Shown here piece after piece: positions 1-8,648 of a DNA stretch of 64,000 nt. The stretch is from the NCBI RefSeq assembly GCF_016775705.1, contig NZ_CP068760.1, forward strand, positions 2,480,001 through 2,544,000, in the 5' to 3' direction. The stretch's first letter is position 1. Every line of letters begins with the position of its first letter. Origin of the DNA: Chryseobacterium cucumeris (GTDB lineage Bacteria > Bacteroidota > Bacteroidia > Flavobacteriales > Weeksellaceae). The position numbers and the translations under genes were made by a program. Under the pieces are notes generated by a model. That model was not told the DNA's origin. It ran no database searches and saw nothing but the letters and a program-made list of their open reading frames with translations.

Positions 1-1310
1 TGAGCCTGCGCATCAGCCTGATTTGCATAAAAACGGAATACCGCTCCCTGCGTTGTACTGATCAGAGGTTTTGCTGTTTCCAGATTAAAACTGGTAATTG
101 CTGGTGTGGTACAGAGCTTAAGTTCAGCATTTTGTACAGTAGGGCTTGTTCCTCCAATAATGGTAATAGTAGCTTCGCCAGGACACTGATTTCCCGGAAC
201 CATTACTTTTACCGTATAAACTCCCGCCTGGGTAGCTACATACACGGCACTGGTTGCCCCCGGAATGGCCACTCCGTCTTTGTACCATTGATAAGTCATG
301 CCCGGAATTGCTGCCACCTGTGCTTTCAATTGTTTTGGAGTATTATCACACATGTTGATACTGCCCGGCAGCACTACTCCTGCTTCATCTACAATTTTAA
401 TTCCTACGTCAAAAGATCCACCCTCTAAGAAAACTGCAGAGTCATGAGAAGGATCTTTTGCATCAGCCAATACCATTTTGAAATGATAGGTCTGCCCTGG
501 AATTACATCTGCAACAGCTGTCAGAGGTGTTGTTCTTCCATAGTAATTAATAACCAGATGCGGATTGGCCAAAGCCCCGAAATAATTAGCATTGATAGGC
601 CCACAGCTGAATCCGTTTCCTGCAGGAACGATGTTGGTTGCGCTTACAGGTCCGGCACCTCCCGGCAGTACAGCCAGATTGGTATAAGTAGGATCTCCCA
701 CTTTTTTCAGCAAAAGGGCAAAGGCATCGGAATACCCGTCACAAGGATAGTTGGAAGTATATTCATCTGAAACGAAGATATAATTAAATTTCACCTGATT
801 GGAATTCGGAACGAAATCAAATTCAAGAGCCACGGCATCCGTTAAGCTAACGGTAGCTCCGGTAGCGGCTACAAGATCTGCATCACTTCCTGTTCCTACT
901 GATTGTCCTACAGCTGACACATAGCTATTACCGGCTTCTGAAGCGTATCCTGTAGTAAGGACGATACCATCGGTAAAAGGAAAGCTGGTAGTTCCTTTAT
1001 GAAAATATCCCCAGAATCTGTTGCTGTTAGTCACATCATGATTCGGAGATACGGTAACGTTGGTTACATTGGCTGTTGTACAGTTGGTACCGCCATTGAT
1101 CAGAATATTCTTTACCAACTGCTCCGGTGTATAATTGGAAGGTGTATATGGAGGTACATTCACATCAATGAATGCTCCAGCTCTAAGACTGGCCGCAGAA
1201 GGTTTTATTTTTTCGGACTTCCTGACGGGTCTCGTCTGAGAAAATGTGGAAGCAGAAATCAATAAAAAAGAAAAAAGGAAAAAATAGTTTTTTAGTCTAT
1301 AAATTAACAT
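1..1310 (-). CDS. Secreted choice-of-anchor L domain protein, probable T9SS cargo (3' end outside window)
   Basis: This is the first 436 codons of a minus-strand gene that stays open to the left edge of the window. It begins with a signal peptide (MLIYRLKNYF..., ending about SASTFSQ). Residues about 40-290 match the choice-of-anchor L type: a 'TDGIVLTTGYAS' segment and the 'VSDEYTSNYPCDGYSDAFA' block are visible. An Ig-like segment follows (about 330-400, 'YQWYKDGVAIPGATS'). In Flavobacteriia such proteins are usually very long and end in a gliding-motility or type-B T9SS sorting domain; that end lies outside the window, so secretion by T9SS is inferred. The role is probably cell-surface adhesion. 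TACATTTG (1327-1334) and TATTTTTG (1336-1343), both on the minus strand, could serve as its -7 element. Confidence 0.85.
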   Translation of the reverse strand, partial: MLIYRLKNYFFLFSFLLISASTFSQTRPVRKSEKIKPSAASLRAGAFIDVNVPPYTPSNYTPEQLVKNILINGGTNCTTANVTNVTVSPNHDVTNSNRFWGYFHKGTTSFPFTDGIVLTTGYASEAGNSYVSAVGQSVGTGSDADLVAATGATVSLTDAVALEFDFVPNSNQVKFNYIFVSDEYTSNYPCDGYSDAFALLLKKVGDPTYTNLAVLPGGAGPVSATNIVPAGNGFSCGPINANYFGALANPHLVINYYGRTTPLTAVADVIPGQTYHFKMVLADAKDPSHDSAVFLEGGSFDVGIKIVDEAGVVLPGSINMCDNTPKQLKAQVAAIPGMTYQWYKDGVAIPGATSAVYVATQAGVYTVKVMVPGNQCPGEATITIIGGTSPTVQNAELKLCTTPAITSFNLETAKPLISTTQGAVFRFYANQADAQA

Positions 1311-1458
1311 TTTGTTTTCATTTGTTCAAATGTAGCAAAAATAATTATACTAATTCCCCCTTAACCACTACTATTTTATAATTCATCGTGTACATTCACA
1401 ATAAATTTTTCTTATCGTTACATTTTCCATAAATCATTAAACCGAACAATTCAGACAT

Positions 1459-1489
1459 AAAAAAACAGACTAAGAGGTTTAGTCTGTTT
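1459..1489 (-). terminator. Rho-independent terminator downstream of the DUF1003-like gene
   Basis: AAACAGACT pairs with AGTCTGTTT across a 9-base loop. On the minus strand the stem is followed by a run of T. It lies just after the stop of the 1505-2071 gene and separates it from the secreted-protein gene. Confidence 0.8.
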
Positions 1490-1504
1490 CCATTTTTAAT
1501 AAAC

Positions 1505-2071
1505 TTATTCCGTCTGTTTATCATCTTTTTTCAGCTGATCTATTTCATTTTGTAACTGCGAGATAATATCCTTTAAAGCTTTAATTTCATTTTTGTTGGA
1601 GCTTACATTGCTCTTGAGCATTACATTTTTCGCTCTTTCATTGTGGTCTTCCTCATCCTCTTCTTCGTTGATCTCTTCAATATCCTCACTGATTTCCTCA
1701 ATGTCTTCCTGGATATCTTCAATATCCTCATTGATCTCTTCAATGTCTTCGCTGATTTCTTCAAGATCTTCCTGAATGTCTTCGATATCTTCGCTGATCT
1801 CCTCAATGTCCTCCTGGATATCTTCAATTTTCTCGTGGCTTTTATTCACAGACATCTGAATGAAGATTGCCAGATAAATAGCTTCCAGGGAAAGTACGGT
1901 CGTAAGAATCAGAAGCATTTTATCAAAATCAACGATATTCAGCATCGGAAGTAAAAACGAGGTAAGGAACAGCAGGGTATGAACAATCAGGGACTGAATA
2001 GATCCGATCCATGAGGTAATGCTGTCTGCAATTTTCTCAAGAACTTCTGTTTTTTCGTTATATTTTTTCAT
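1505..2071 (-). CDS. DUF1003-like two-helix membrane protein with a perfect heptad-repeat coiled coil
   Basis: 188 residues. Two predicted membrane helices (about 27-45 and 52-72) end in 'SLEAIYLAIFIQMSVNK', which resembles the second helix and exit of DUF1003 proteins. From residue 82 to 137 the chain is eight consecutive heptads, each starting with I or L (82, 89, 96, 103, 110, 117, 124, 131) and otherwise almost all E, D, S, Q or N: IEDIQED, IEEISED, IEEINED and variants. This should form a highly acidic coiled coil on the cytoplasmic side. A second, more ordinary coiled coil (about 155-185) closes the protein. The start lies 11 bases after the TIGR02757 gene, so it is probably last in the RNase Z operon. 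The function of the family is unknown to me. Confidence 0.85.
   Translation of the reverse strand: MKKYNEKTEVLEKIADSITSWIGSIQSLIVHTLLFLTSFLLPMLNIVDFDKMLLILTTVLSLEAIYLAIFIQMSVNKSHEKIEDIQEDIEEISEDIEDIQEDLEEISEDIEEINEDIEDIQEDIEEISEDIEEINEEEDEEDHNERAKNVMLKSNVSSNKNEIKALKDIISQLQNEIDQLKKDDKQTE
1661..1828 (-). repeat. Eight in-frame 21-bp repeat units encoding acidic heptads
   Basis: Eight 21-base units code for residues 82-137 of the DUF1003-like protein. The units are nearly the same in DNA as well as protein. As a result several other frames on both strands also stay open here, and those are not genes. Confidence 0.85.
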
Positions 2072-2082
2072 CCTTTCTATTT

Positions 2083-2853
2083 TTACAACAGTTCTTTTGT
2101 TACTCCTAATCCAAACAATGCAAAATCATATTTTGCAGGGTCTTTTTCATCAAATTTTCTGATGGCAATATCCAGCTCCTCCACTGTTTTCCAATCATTT
2201 TGTGTCCTCGAAACCAATCCCAGTTTTCTGGAAATGTTCCCGGTATGTACATCCAGAGGAATGGAAAGATATTTTTGATCAATATTTTCCCAGATTCCAA
2301 AATCTACTCCTCTTTTGTCTTTACGCACCATCCATCTTAAAAACATAATAATCCTTTTGGCAGAGGAATTCTTATAAGGTGAACTGATGTGTTTATGGCT
2401 TCTGTGCTTTTCTGTTTCCAGAAATCCGTTTCTGAATCTTTCTATGGCATGCAGAAAGTTATTTTCTGTCTTTTTTACTTTAAATAAACTTTCCAGACTT
2501 TCATTTTCATTATAAATTCTGTTGAACTGTCTGATAAAATAAGAGAAATCCTGTCCGTTGAACGTTCTGTGAATACTTTTATCCTGAATACTTTCCAGAT
2601 CTTTTTCAGAATAACTCATTACAAAATCATAGGGTGAATTTCCCATAATATCAAGCATTTTATCTGCAGAATTAATGATCGACTTTCTGTTTCCCCAGGA
2701 AATTGTTGCTGCCAGAAATCCTGCAATTTCAATGTCCTGTTTTAAAGAAAAGCGATGCGGAATCTGTATCGGATCATTTTCAATAAAATCAGGAGCGTTA
2801 TACTGATCTGCTTTTTCGTTGAGAAAATCTCTGAGTTCTTCAAATTTCAGCAT
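2083..2853 (-). CDS. TIGR02757 (DUF2400) family protein
   Basis: 256 residues, full length for the family. The N-terminal 'ENDPIQIPHRFSLKQDIEIA' and 'GFLAATISWGNRKSI' blocks and the later 'DKRGVDFGIW' and 'PLDVHTGNISRKLGL' blocks are typical of TIGR02757. These proteins are widespread in Bacteroidota and resemble the helix-hairpin-helix DNA glycosylase fold; the biochemical function is not established as far as I know. Only 6 bases separate it from the RNase Z gene upstream, so the two are very likely co-transcribed. Confidence 0.88.
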   Translation of the reverse strand: MLKFEELRDFLNEKADQYNAPDFIENDPIQIPHRFSLKQDIEIAGFLAATISWGNRKSIINSADKMLDIMGNSPYDFVMSYSEKDLESIQDKSIHRTFNGQDFSYFIRQFNRIYNENESLESLFKVKKTENNFLHAIERFRNGFLETEKHRSHKHISSPYKNSSAKRIIMFLRWMVRKDKRGVDFGIWENIDQKYLSIPLDVHTGNISRKLGLVSRTQNDWKTVEELDIAIRKFDEKDPAKYDFALFGLGVTKELL

Positions 2854-2859
2854 ATTATT

Positions 2860-3774
2860 TTAAATCTTTACACTCTCCAATGCTTTTGGCAGAAATGTAT
2901 TGGGAAATATTTCTCTCGCCTCATCAGTAAATACGGTCAGGTCCCCGTATCTATTAGAAAAGTGGCCTAAAATCAACTTTCCGACCTGAGCTTTCTGAGC
3001 TATCGTAGCAGCTTCCAAAGCTGTGGTATGACCTGTATAATCAGCCATTTCCTTAAGATCATGTAAGAATGTGGATTCATGGTATAGAACCGTTACATTT
3101 TTAATAATCGGGATGACACTTTCAAGATAACGGGTATCACTGCAAAATGCATAGGATACCGATGGAGCCGGATCAACAGTCAGAATTTCATTTTTAAGAA
3201 CATAGCCATCACTCAGTACAAAGTCCTTCCCTGCTTTGATATTGTGATAATCGCAGGTTTCAATTTCGCTGTATTTCGCAATCTCCTTCATATTAAGATG
3301 TCTGTCTTTCGGCTTTTCTTTAAAAAGATAACCGTTACAGTAGATTCTGTGATCCAGCGGAATAGTATATACTTCTACCCTGTTGTCCTCATATATTTTT
3401 TCAGAATAATCTTTATCCAGTTCATGATAAATCACTTCAAAACCACGGTGGGTTTCTGTGATCTGAAAAATAGTTTCCAGCATCTTCTTAATACCTTTAG
3501 GACCGTAAACATGCAAAGGCATATCTCTTCCTAAGAGACGGAAAGAAGCTATAAGCCCTGGCAGCCCAAAACAATGATCTCCATGAAGATGAGAGATAAA
3601 AATATGATTGATTTTTGAAAATCTTGCTTTTGCTTTTCTCAGCTGAACCTGTGTACCTTCTCCACAATCGATCAGGAAGAGTCTTTCTTCCATTTCCAGC
3701 AGCTGTGCTGTGGGTGACGTGTTGATGGTCGGAATCGCAGAGTTAAAACCTAATATTGTTAAATAAGTACTCAA
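2860..3774 (-). CDS. rnz: Ribonuclease Z (tRNA 3' endonuclease)
   Basis: 304 residues, normal for the long-chain bacterial tRNase Z family of metallo-beta-lactamase fold. The zinc-binding HxHxDH motif is H62, H64, D66, H67 ('SHLHGDHCFGLPG'). Further metal ligands sit in 'AFCSDTRY', 'HESTF' and 'LGHFSNRY', and the exosite arm lies around residues 160-200. It cleaves the 3' trailer from precursor tRNAs in the cytoplasm. First gene of an operon with the TIGR02757 and DUF1003-like genes. TACATTTG on the minus strand (3793-3800) is a fitting -7 element 18 bases before the start codon. Confidence 0.96.
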   Translation of the reverse strand: MSTYLTILGFNSAIPTINTSPTAQLLEMEERLFLIDCGEGTQVQLRKAKARFSKINHIFISHLHGDHCFGLPGLIASFRLLGRDMPLHVYGPKGIKKMLETIFQITETHRGFEVIYHELDKDYSEKIYEDNRVEVYTIPLDHRIYCNGYLFKEKPKDRHLNMKEIAKYSEIETCDYHNIKAGKDFVLSDGYVLKNEILTVDPAPSVSYAFCSDTRYLESVIPIIKNVTVLYHESTFLHDLKEMADYTGHTTALEAATIAQKAQVGKLILGHFSNRYGDLTVFTDEAREIFPNTFLPKALESVKI

Positions 3775-3792
3775 ATCAATAATTTATGATGA

Positions 3793-3800
3793 CAAATGTA
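3793..3800 (-). promoter_or_regulatory. Candidate flavobacterial -7 element for the rnz operon
   Basis: TACATTTG on the minus strand matches TAnnTTTG exactly and lies 18 bases upstream of the rnz ATG. I found no TTG at the expected -33 distance, so this is a partial match. Confidence 0.45.
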
Positions 3801-3842
3801 CAACAGAAAAACTAAATGGGGATTTCGCCCTGATATGTAAAC

Positions 3843-4418
3843 TTAATCGGTTACTTTTAAAAAATCCATAAACAGGTCTAATGCCTGTTTGCGGTGGCTG
3901 ATTTTATTCTTGTCTTCAGGATCCATTTCTGCAAAGGTTCTTTGATATCCTTCAGGAACAAAAATCGGATCATATCCGAAACCTTTGAAACCTTTATTTT
4001 CTGTCAGTAAATTTCCATGAACTCTGCCTTCAAAATATTGCGCCCCGTTTTCATCATAATAGCAAAGAACCGTTACAAAATAAGCCTTTCTGTTTTCAAT
4101 TCCCTGCATTTCTGCCAATACCTTTTCGATATTTTTTGCAAAATCATGGTCTCCGGCATAGCGGGCTGAGAAAATCCCAGGTCTTCCATCCAAAGATTCT
4201 ACGACCAAACCGCTGTCATCTCCCAAACTTGGAACACCTGTTTTTTCAAAGCAATATTTAGCCTTGATCAGGGCATTGGCATGAAATGAATCTCCGTCTT
4301 CTACAATTTCTTCGTGAATATTATAATCGGTAAGACTTTTCACCACGCAGTCACTTCCCAGGATCTGTTGGATTTCTTCTTTTTTATGTTCGTTGTGTGT
4401 AGCTACTAATAATTCCAT
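3843..4418 (-). CDS. rdgB: Non-canonical purine NTP pyrophosphatase, RdgB/HAM1 family
   Basis: 191 residues from MELLVATHNEHK. An upstream in-frame ATG at 4436 would add six residues (MKMNIE), but the family begins right at the 'LVATHNxHK' nucleotide-binding motif, so I prefer 4418. Conserved blocks: 'LGDDSGLVVESLDGRPGI', 'SARYAG', 'GFGYDPIF' and the C-terminal 'KNKISHRKQAL'. The enzyme hydrolyses ITP, dITP and XTP to monophosphates and keeps deaminated purines out of DNA and RNA. It follows the CPBP protease gene by about 40 bases and is probably co-transcribed with it. Confidence 0.95.
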   Translation of the reverse strand: MELLVATHNEHKKEEIQQILGSDCVVKSLTDYNIHEEIVEDGDSFHANALIKAKYCFEKTGVPSLGDDSGLVVESLDGRPGIFSARYAGDHDFAKNIEKVLAEMQGIENRKAYFVTVLCYYDENGAQYFEGRVHGNLLTENKGFKGFGYDPIFVPEGYQRTFAEMDPEDKNKISHRKQALDLFMDFLKVTD

Positions 4419-4459
4419 TTCTATATTCATTTTCAATTTTACTTTTTAAATCGGGTAAC

Positions 4460-5290
4460 TTACATTTCAGCATAATGCACTTTATACTTTTTCATAAACA
4501 GGTAATAGAATAAGGAGAAAAGTACAATTCCTGCAGCTAATACAAGCCATTCTGAAATATGAAGAACTTTTGCAAAACTCTCATCTTTACCATAAAGAAC
4601 CAACAATGACAGTGTTAAATTATTAAACGCATGCAGTAATATCGGCATCAGTAAAGATTTTGTTTTATAATAAACCAATCCAAGCACACAGCCCAGCATC
4701 ACTGCACTGATAAACTGCCATGGATTTCCGTGAACTATTCCAAAAATAATGGAAGCATACAAAATTGCTTTCCAGGGTTCTACTCCTTTATTAATCAATC
4801 CTTTCTGGATAATTCCTCTGAAAATAATTTCCTCAAAAACGGGAGCCATAATAACAGTCATGATAATCATTATCACCGGATTATCTGTCAATTGACTCAT
4901 CAGCCTTGTAAAATATTCATAAAAATCTCCAAAAAAAGGCCCTGTAGTTGGGATCTGAGCGGCTACAAATTCAGAAATAAACATCATTCCCGCCATCATT
5001 GGAAAGATGAGGAGATAGGTTGAAAAATTAACTGATGACATGTTGAAATTAAGCTTTTTTTGTGTGGTACGCCTTACGATAAAAAAGTCAAAAAAGGCAA
5101 TAGCAGTAAGGAATCCTACAGAATTCGCTACCATCAGAAACCAGTCTTTCAATTCAATATTTTCCCTGAAAACCACTTTCCAGAAAGTACTGAATAAAGA
5201 AACAGCCATTGTTCCCACGAATAATCCAACCACCAAGACTACACCGCCCAACCATGTAAACGTAAACTTCGGATATTTGCTATTTTCCAT
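4460..5290 (-). CDS. CPBP family intramembrane glutamic endopeptidase
   Basis: 276 residues with about seven to eight hydrophobic helices. The CAAX-protease/bacteriocin-processing (ABI) motifs are present: motif 1 EExxxR at E153, E154 and R158 ('FEEIIFRG'), motif 2 around H187 ('FGIVHGNPW'), and motif 3 'HAFNN' at H220. It acts in the inner membrane; the substrate is unknown. Related proteins serve in bacteriocin maturation or immunity or in signalling, but nothing nearby points to a bacteriocin. It is the first gene of an operon with rdgB and has a full-consensus promoter at 5319-5349. Confidence 0.92.
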   Translation of the reverse strand: MENSKYPKFTFTWLGGVVLVVGLFVGTMAVSLFSTFWKVVFRENIELKDWFLMVANSVGFLTAIAFFDFFIVRRTTQKKLNFNMSSVNFSTYLLIFPMMAGMMFISEFVAAQIPTTGPFFGDFYEYFTRLMSQLTDNPVIMIIMTVIMAPVFEEIIFRGIIQKGLINKGVEPWKAILYASIIFGIVHGNPWQFISAVMLGCVLGLVYYKTKSLLMPILLHAFNNLTLSLLVLYGKDESFAKVLHISEWLVLAAGIVLFSLFYYLFMKKYKVHYAEM

Positions 5291-5318
5291 CCTTTCTCTC
5301 TAAAAAAGTTTATGAAAA

Positions 5319-5349
5319 CAAAGATAATTTTTTTGACTGCTACAGGCAA
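5319..5349 (-). promoter_or_regulatory. Full-consensus flavobacterial promoter for the CPBP-rdgB operon
   Basis: On the minus strand TTG (5347-5349), 20 bases, then TATCTTTG (5319-5326). This agrees with the Bacteroidota consensus TTG-N17-23-TAnnTTTG. Transcription would start near 5313, leaving a 5' leader of about 23 bases before the ATG at 5290. Confidence 0.65.
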
Positions 5350-5399
5350 CTAAAAAAGGATTTTCTTATTTTCGTTCCTTTATCCATGAACATCACAAA

Positions 5400-6101
5400 A
5401 TGAATACAGAATTTCCATTCCAAAGATTTGAGTCTGCAACCAACAGGTGGATGACTGTTGTTCTGAATGCTCTTTTCTTTGTGATGTTTATTTCTTTCGT
5501 TTTGCTTTTTGTTTTAGGTCCTGCTTACGGAATTTACAGAAGAGGGTTTGAAGCTATGCTGTACCCTGCCTTGATCAGTTGGGGACTTTCATTGTTGATT
5601 TTGATTCCTGCGATCCGTTATATTATTAAAAGGAAAAAGCCAGCCCATACAATTGTGGTTGATGAAACCGGCCTCTTATTTTATAATTCAAGAAATGAAA
5701 TTGCAGATCAGATCCTCTACACAGATCTCCGGCCTTCAAAACAGAATTTTGATATTTACACAGTCAATCCGGTAGGATCAGGAATCACTCCTTTACTGGA
5801 GGTAACAGTCTTATCAGATAAAAAAGAAGAAACAACAAGGCGTATTGATATGAATCTACCTTTTAAAGTGGTTAAAAATAAATCTGCTTTGTATGCTCAT
5901 TTTCTGCACGGCATTGTTATTTTCCGTCCTGATTTAACGATAGATCCTTTTGCTTTCCGTAACTACTCTATTGACACAGAAACATGGAAAGTAAACAGCA
6001 ATGGAATTTCTCTGGGAGGCTGGCTCTTATTTCTGGCAGCACTCATAATTACCGCACTTATATGCGGGCTAGTTTTTTTGTTAACTGAAATCAAGAATTA
6101 A
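5400..6101 (+). CDS. Two-to-three-helix membrane protein, paralogue of the next gene
   Basis: 233 residues. Two hydrophobic helices at about 20-45 and 55-75 are followed by a soluble domain (about 78-200) and a C-terminal helix (about 205-228). It shares a clear pattern with the protein encoded at 6103-6813: 'VVDETGLLFYNSRNEI...ILYTDLRPS' against 'VVNEKGVTFYNNQNTI...ILYSDLQPA', and 'FLHGIVIFRPDL' against 'FLRGIQHFRPDL'. The soluble part looks like a small beta-rich (PH-like) domain between membrane anchors; that fold guess is inference. No function can be assigned. The next gene starts one base after this stop codon. Confidence 0.82.
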   Translation: MNTEFPFQRFESATNRWMTVVLNALFFVMFISFVLLFVLGPAYGIYRRGFEAMLYPALISWGLSLLILIPAIRYIIKRKKPAHTIVVDETGLLFYNSRNEIADQILYTDLRPSKQNFDIYTVNPVGSGITPLLEVTVLSDKKEETTRRIDMNLPFKVVKNKSALYAHFLHGIVIFRPDLTIDPFAFRNYSIDTETWKVNSNGISLGGWLLFLAALIITALICGLVFLLTEIKN

Positions 6102-6102
6102 A

Positions 6103-6813
6103 ATGATTGAAAAATTCCAGGCCATAGAATCCAAAATCAATACACCCACTACTTATTTTCTCATGGGAATTCTCTGGATCGCTGTTATTCTGATTATGGT
6201 GGTAATCGGGGTTGTTTTTAATTTTATCTACAATAATTTCAGACAATATGCAGAAAATGATCCTGGAATCTTTTTCACGATTCTTATTGCCCTGCTTCTT
6301 CTTATTTTTTGCTGGGTCGCTTTGATCATGGCTTTAACATACCGTATAAAAGAAAGAGCCAGAAAAGCTGTTGTCAATGAAAAAGGAGTTACTTTTTACA
6401 ACAATCAAAATACTATTATTGAAACGATCCTGTACAGCGATCTTCAGCCCGCTGAAAATTCATCTGATGATGTATATGTCCGCAACACTCAGACTATAAA
6501 ATATGGCAAAACAACATTGCAGGTTTACCTGAAAAATAAAGTTGGGGAAATTATACCTTCAACGGTAGACTTTAATTTTAACTTAATAATTCTATGCAAC
6601 CAATATCAGCTTTACCGTCATTTTCTTAGAGGAATTCAACACTTTCGTCCGGATCTGAAAATAAGCCAACAGACAATTGATCAGTATAATCTTAGTTCAG
6701 AACCACAAAAAACAAAATTTGGAATATTTGAATATATCATATCTGCAGTTTTTATACTGATTGCTGCCGGATTGGTTTATGTCTTTATATTGCTGATAAA
6801 AATGTTTGTCTGA
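6103..6813 (+). CDS. Membrane protein, tandem paralogue of the preceding gene
   Basis: 236 residues with the same architecture as its neighbour: helices at about 20-42 and 50-72, a soluble domain with 'VVNEKGVTFYNNQN' and 'YRHFLRGIQHFRPDLKIS', and a C-terminal helix (about 208-233). One base separates it from the upstream stop, so the pair is one transcription unit and arose by tandem duplication. Identity seems limited to the core motifs, which suggests an old duplication. Function unknown. Confidence 0.82.
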   Translation: MIEKFQAIESKINTPTTYFLMGILWIAVILIMVVIGVVFNFIYNNFRQYAENDPGIFFTILIALLLLIFCWVALIMALTYRIKERARKAVVNEKGVTFYNNQNTIIETILYSDLQPAENSSDDVYVRNTQTIKYGKTTLQVYLKNKVGEIIPSTVDFNFNLIILCNQYQLYRHFLRGIQHFRPDLKISQQTIDQYNLSSEPQKTKFGIFEYIISAVFILIAAGLVYVFILLIKMFV

Positions 6814-6925
6814 TAAGTAATGTTGACGCAAAGCCAATTACTGATGAGTTTATAGCCATATCTTTCATTCTCAAATGCGGTTATCCTTCTATTCTTCTGC
6901 GTAATGAACATTGTCTTCATTTAAA

Positions 6926-6957
6926 TTTGAAAACCTCATAAAAAATCACGATTTTTG
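6926..6957 (+). promoter_or_regulatory. Candidate promoter of prfC
   Basis: TTTG (6926-6929), 20 bases, then GATTTTTG (6950-6957), which differs from TAnnTTTG only at the first base. The spacing is ideal; the start codon is 18 bases downstream. Confidence 0.5.
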
Positions 6958-6974
6958 CAACTTCAAAATACGAT

Positions 6975-8570
6975 ATGTCAGACTTAATCAAAGAAATACA
7001 AAAAAGAAAGACCTTCGGGATCATTTCCCACCCGGATGCCGGAAAAACAACTCTTACAGAAAAGTTACTTCTTTTCGGGGGAGCGATTCAGGAAGCAGGT
7101 GCGGTAAAATCCAACAAAATAAAAAAAGGAGCTACCTCCGACTTTATGGAAATTGAACGACAGAGAGGAATCTCTGTAGCGACTTCTGTATTGGCATTTG
7201 AATATAGAGATCATAAAATCAACATTCTCGATACTCCGGGTCACAAAGACTTTGCTGAGGATACGTACAGAACATTAACTGCTGTAGACTCCGTAATCGT
7301 TGTAATTGACGTTGCAAAAGGGGTTGAGGAACAGACGGAAAAGCTGGTTCAGGTATGTAGAATGAGAAACATTCCGATGCTGGTTTTCATTAATAAACTG
7401 GATCGTGAAGGTAAGGATGCTTTCGATCTGCTGGATGAAGTAGAACAAAAACTGGGTTTAACCGTTTGTCCGCTTTCTTTACCGATTGGTATGGGAAGTG
7501 ACTTCCAGGGAATTTATAACATATGGGAAAACAATATTCAGTTATTCCTGGAAGAGAAAAAGCAGAAAGTTGGAGATTCTATTAAGTTTGATGATATCAA
7601 TGATACTTCAATTGATGATGTTATTGGTGAAAAAGCGGCCAAAAATTTAAGGGAAGAACTTGATCTGATCCAGTCTGTTTATCCTGAATTTAATCGTGAT
7701 GATTATATGAAAGGTGATCTTCAGCCGGTATTTTTCGGTTCTGCTTTAAATAATTTTGGAGTACGTGAACTATTAGATGCTTTCATTGATATTGCTCCGA
7801 TGCCGCAGCCAAAGGAAAGTGATACCCGTCTGGTAAAACCTGAGGAAAGTACTTTCACAGGATTTGTTTTCAAAATCCATGCGAATATGGATCCTAAGCA
7901 CAGAGACCGACTTGCATTCGTGAAGATTGTTTCAGGAACATTCAGGAGAAACGAAAATTATTTACTGGTAAGAGAAGGGAAAAAAATGAAATTCTCCTCT
8001 CCCAACGCATTCTTTGCTGATAAAAAAGAGGTGGTAGAAGAAAGTTTCCCGGGTGATATCGTTGGTTTACATGATACGGGAAGTTTCAGAATCGGAGATA
8101 CATTAACAGGTGGAGAGAAATTAAGCTTCAAAGGAATTCCAAGCTTCTCTCCTGAACATTTCCGTTATATCAATAATAATGATCCTTTAAAAGCCAAACA
8201 ATTAGCTAAAGGTATTGATCAGCTGATGGATGAAGGGGTTGCACAGCTGTTTACCCTTGAAATGAACGGAAGAAAGATCATCGGAACCGTAGGAGCACTA
8301 CAGTACGAAGTTATCCAGTACCGTTTGGAACATGAATATGGCGCAAAATGTACTTACGAACCTCTATCCATGCACAAAGCCTGTTGGGTAGAAGCTGACG
8401 AAAAATCTGAAGAGTTCAAAGAATTTGCAAGATTAAAGCAGAGATTCCTGGCGAGAGATAAATACAATCAATTGGTATTCCTGGCGGATTCTTCATTCAC
8501 CATTCATATGACGCAGGAGAAATTCCCGAATGTGAAGTTACACTTCATCAGTGAGTTCAGAGAAAGTTAA
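6975..8570 (+). CDS. prfC: Peptide chain release factor 3
   Basis: 531 residues, the usual length for RF3. GTPase motifs: P-loop 'HPDAGKTT' (19-26), 'DTPGH' (86-90) and 'NKLD' (140-143). The 'GATSDFMEIERQRGISVATSV' switch I region and the C-terminal domain ('KFPNVKLHFISEFRES') distinguish RF3 from EF-G. It is a cytoplasmic GTPase that recycles RF1 and RF2 from the ribosome after peptide release. Single-gene unit with its own promoter and a strong terminator. Confidence 0.97.
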   Translation: MSDLIKEIQKRKTFGIISHPDAGKTTLTEKLLLFGGAIQEAGAVKSNKIKKGATSDFMEIERQRGISVATSVLAFEYRDHKINILDTPGHKDFAEDTYRTLTAVDSVIVVIDVAKGVEEQTEKLVQVCRMRNIPMLVFINKLDREGKDAFDLLDEVEQKLGLTVCPLSLPIGMGSDFQGIYNIWENNIQLFLEEKKQKVGDSIKFDDINDTSIDDVIGEKAAKNLREELDLIQSVYPEFNRDDYMKGDLQPVFFGSALNNFGVRELLDAFIDIAPMPQPKESDTRLVKPEESTFTGFVFKIHANMDPKHRDRLAFVKIVSGTFRRNENYLLVREGKKMKFSSPNAFFADKKEVVEESFPGDIVGLHDTGSFRIGDTLTGGEKLSFKGIPSFSPEHFRYINNNDPLKAKQLAKGIDQLMDEGVAQLFTLEMNGRKIIGTVGALQYEVIQYRLEHEYGAKCTYEPLSMHKACWVEADEKSEEFKEFARLKQRFLARDKYNQLVFLADSSFTIHMTQEKFPNVKLHFISEFRES

Positions 8571-8607
8571 GAAGCAATCAGGCAAACCGAAATTGCTTAC
8601 AATATAG

Positions 8608-8636
8608 ATCCGCAGAAAATTTCTGCGGATTTTTTT
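8608..8636 (+). terminator. Terminator of prfC
   Basis: ATCCGCAGAAA pairs with TTTCTGCGGAT almost without a loop and is followed by seven T. Confidence 0.88.
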
Positions 8637-8648
8637 ATAATATATCGT

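Noticed and set aside
132..1265. Several plus-strand open frames of 88-108 codons
   Set aside because: They overlap the long minus-strand choice-of-anchor L gene, which has a signal peptide and recognisable domains; the plus-strand proteins have no coding features.
1593..1954. Open frames on the plus strand and a second minus frame across the heptad region
   Set aside because: They are by-products of the 21-base repeat, which keeps several frames open. The DUF1003-like frame has membrane helices and clean heptads.
4460..5290. Bacteriocin immunity system around the CPBP protease
   Set aside because: No small leader-peptide gene, modification enzyme or exporter lies nearby; the partner gene is the house-cleaning rdgB.
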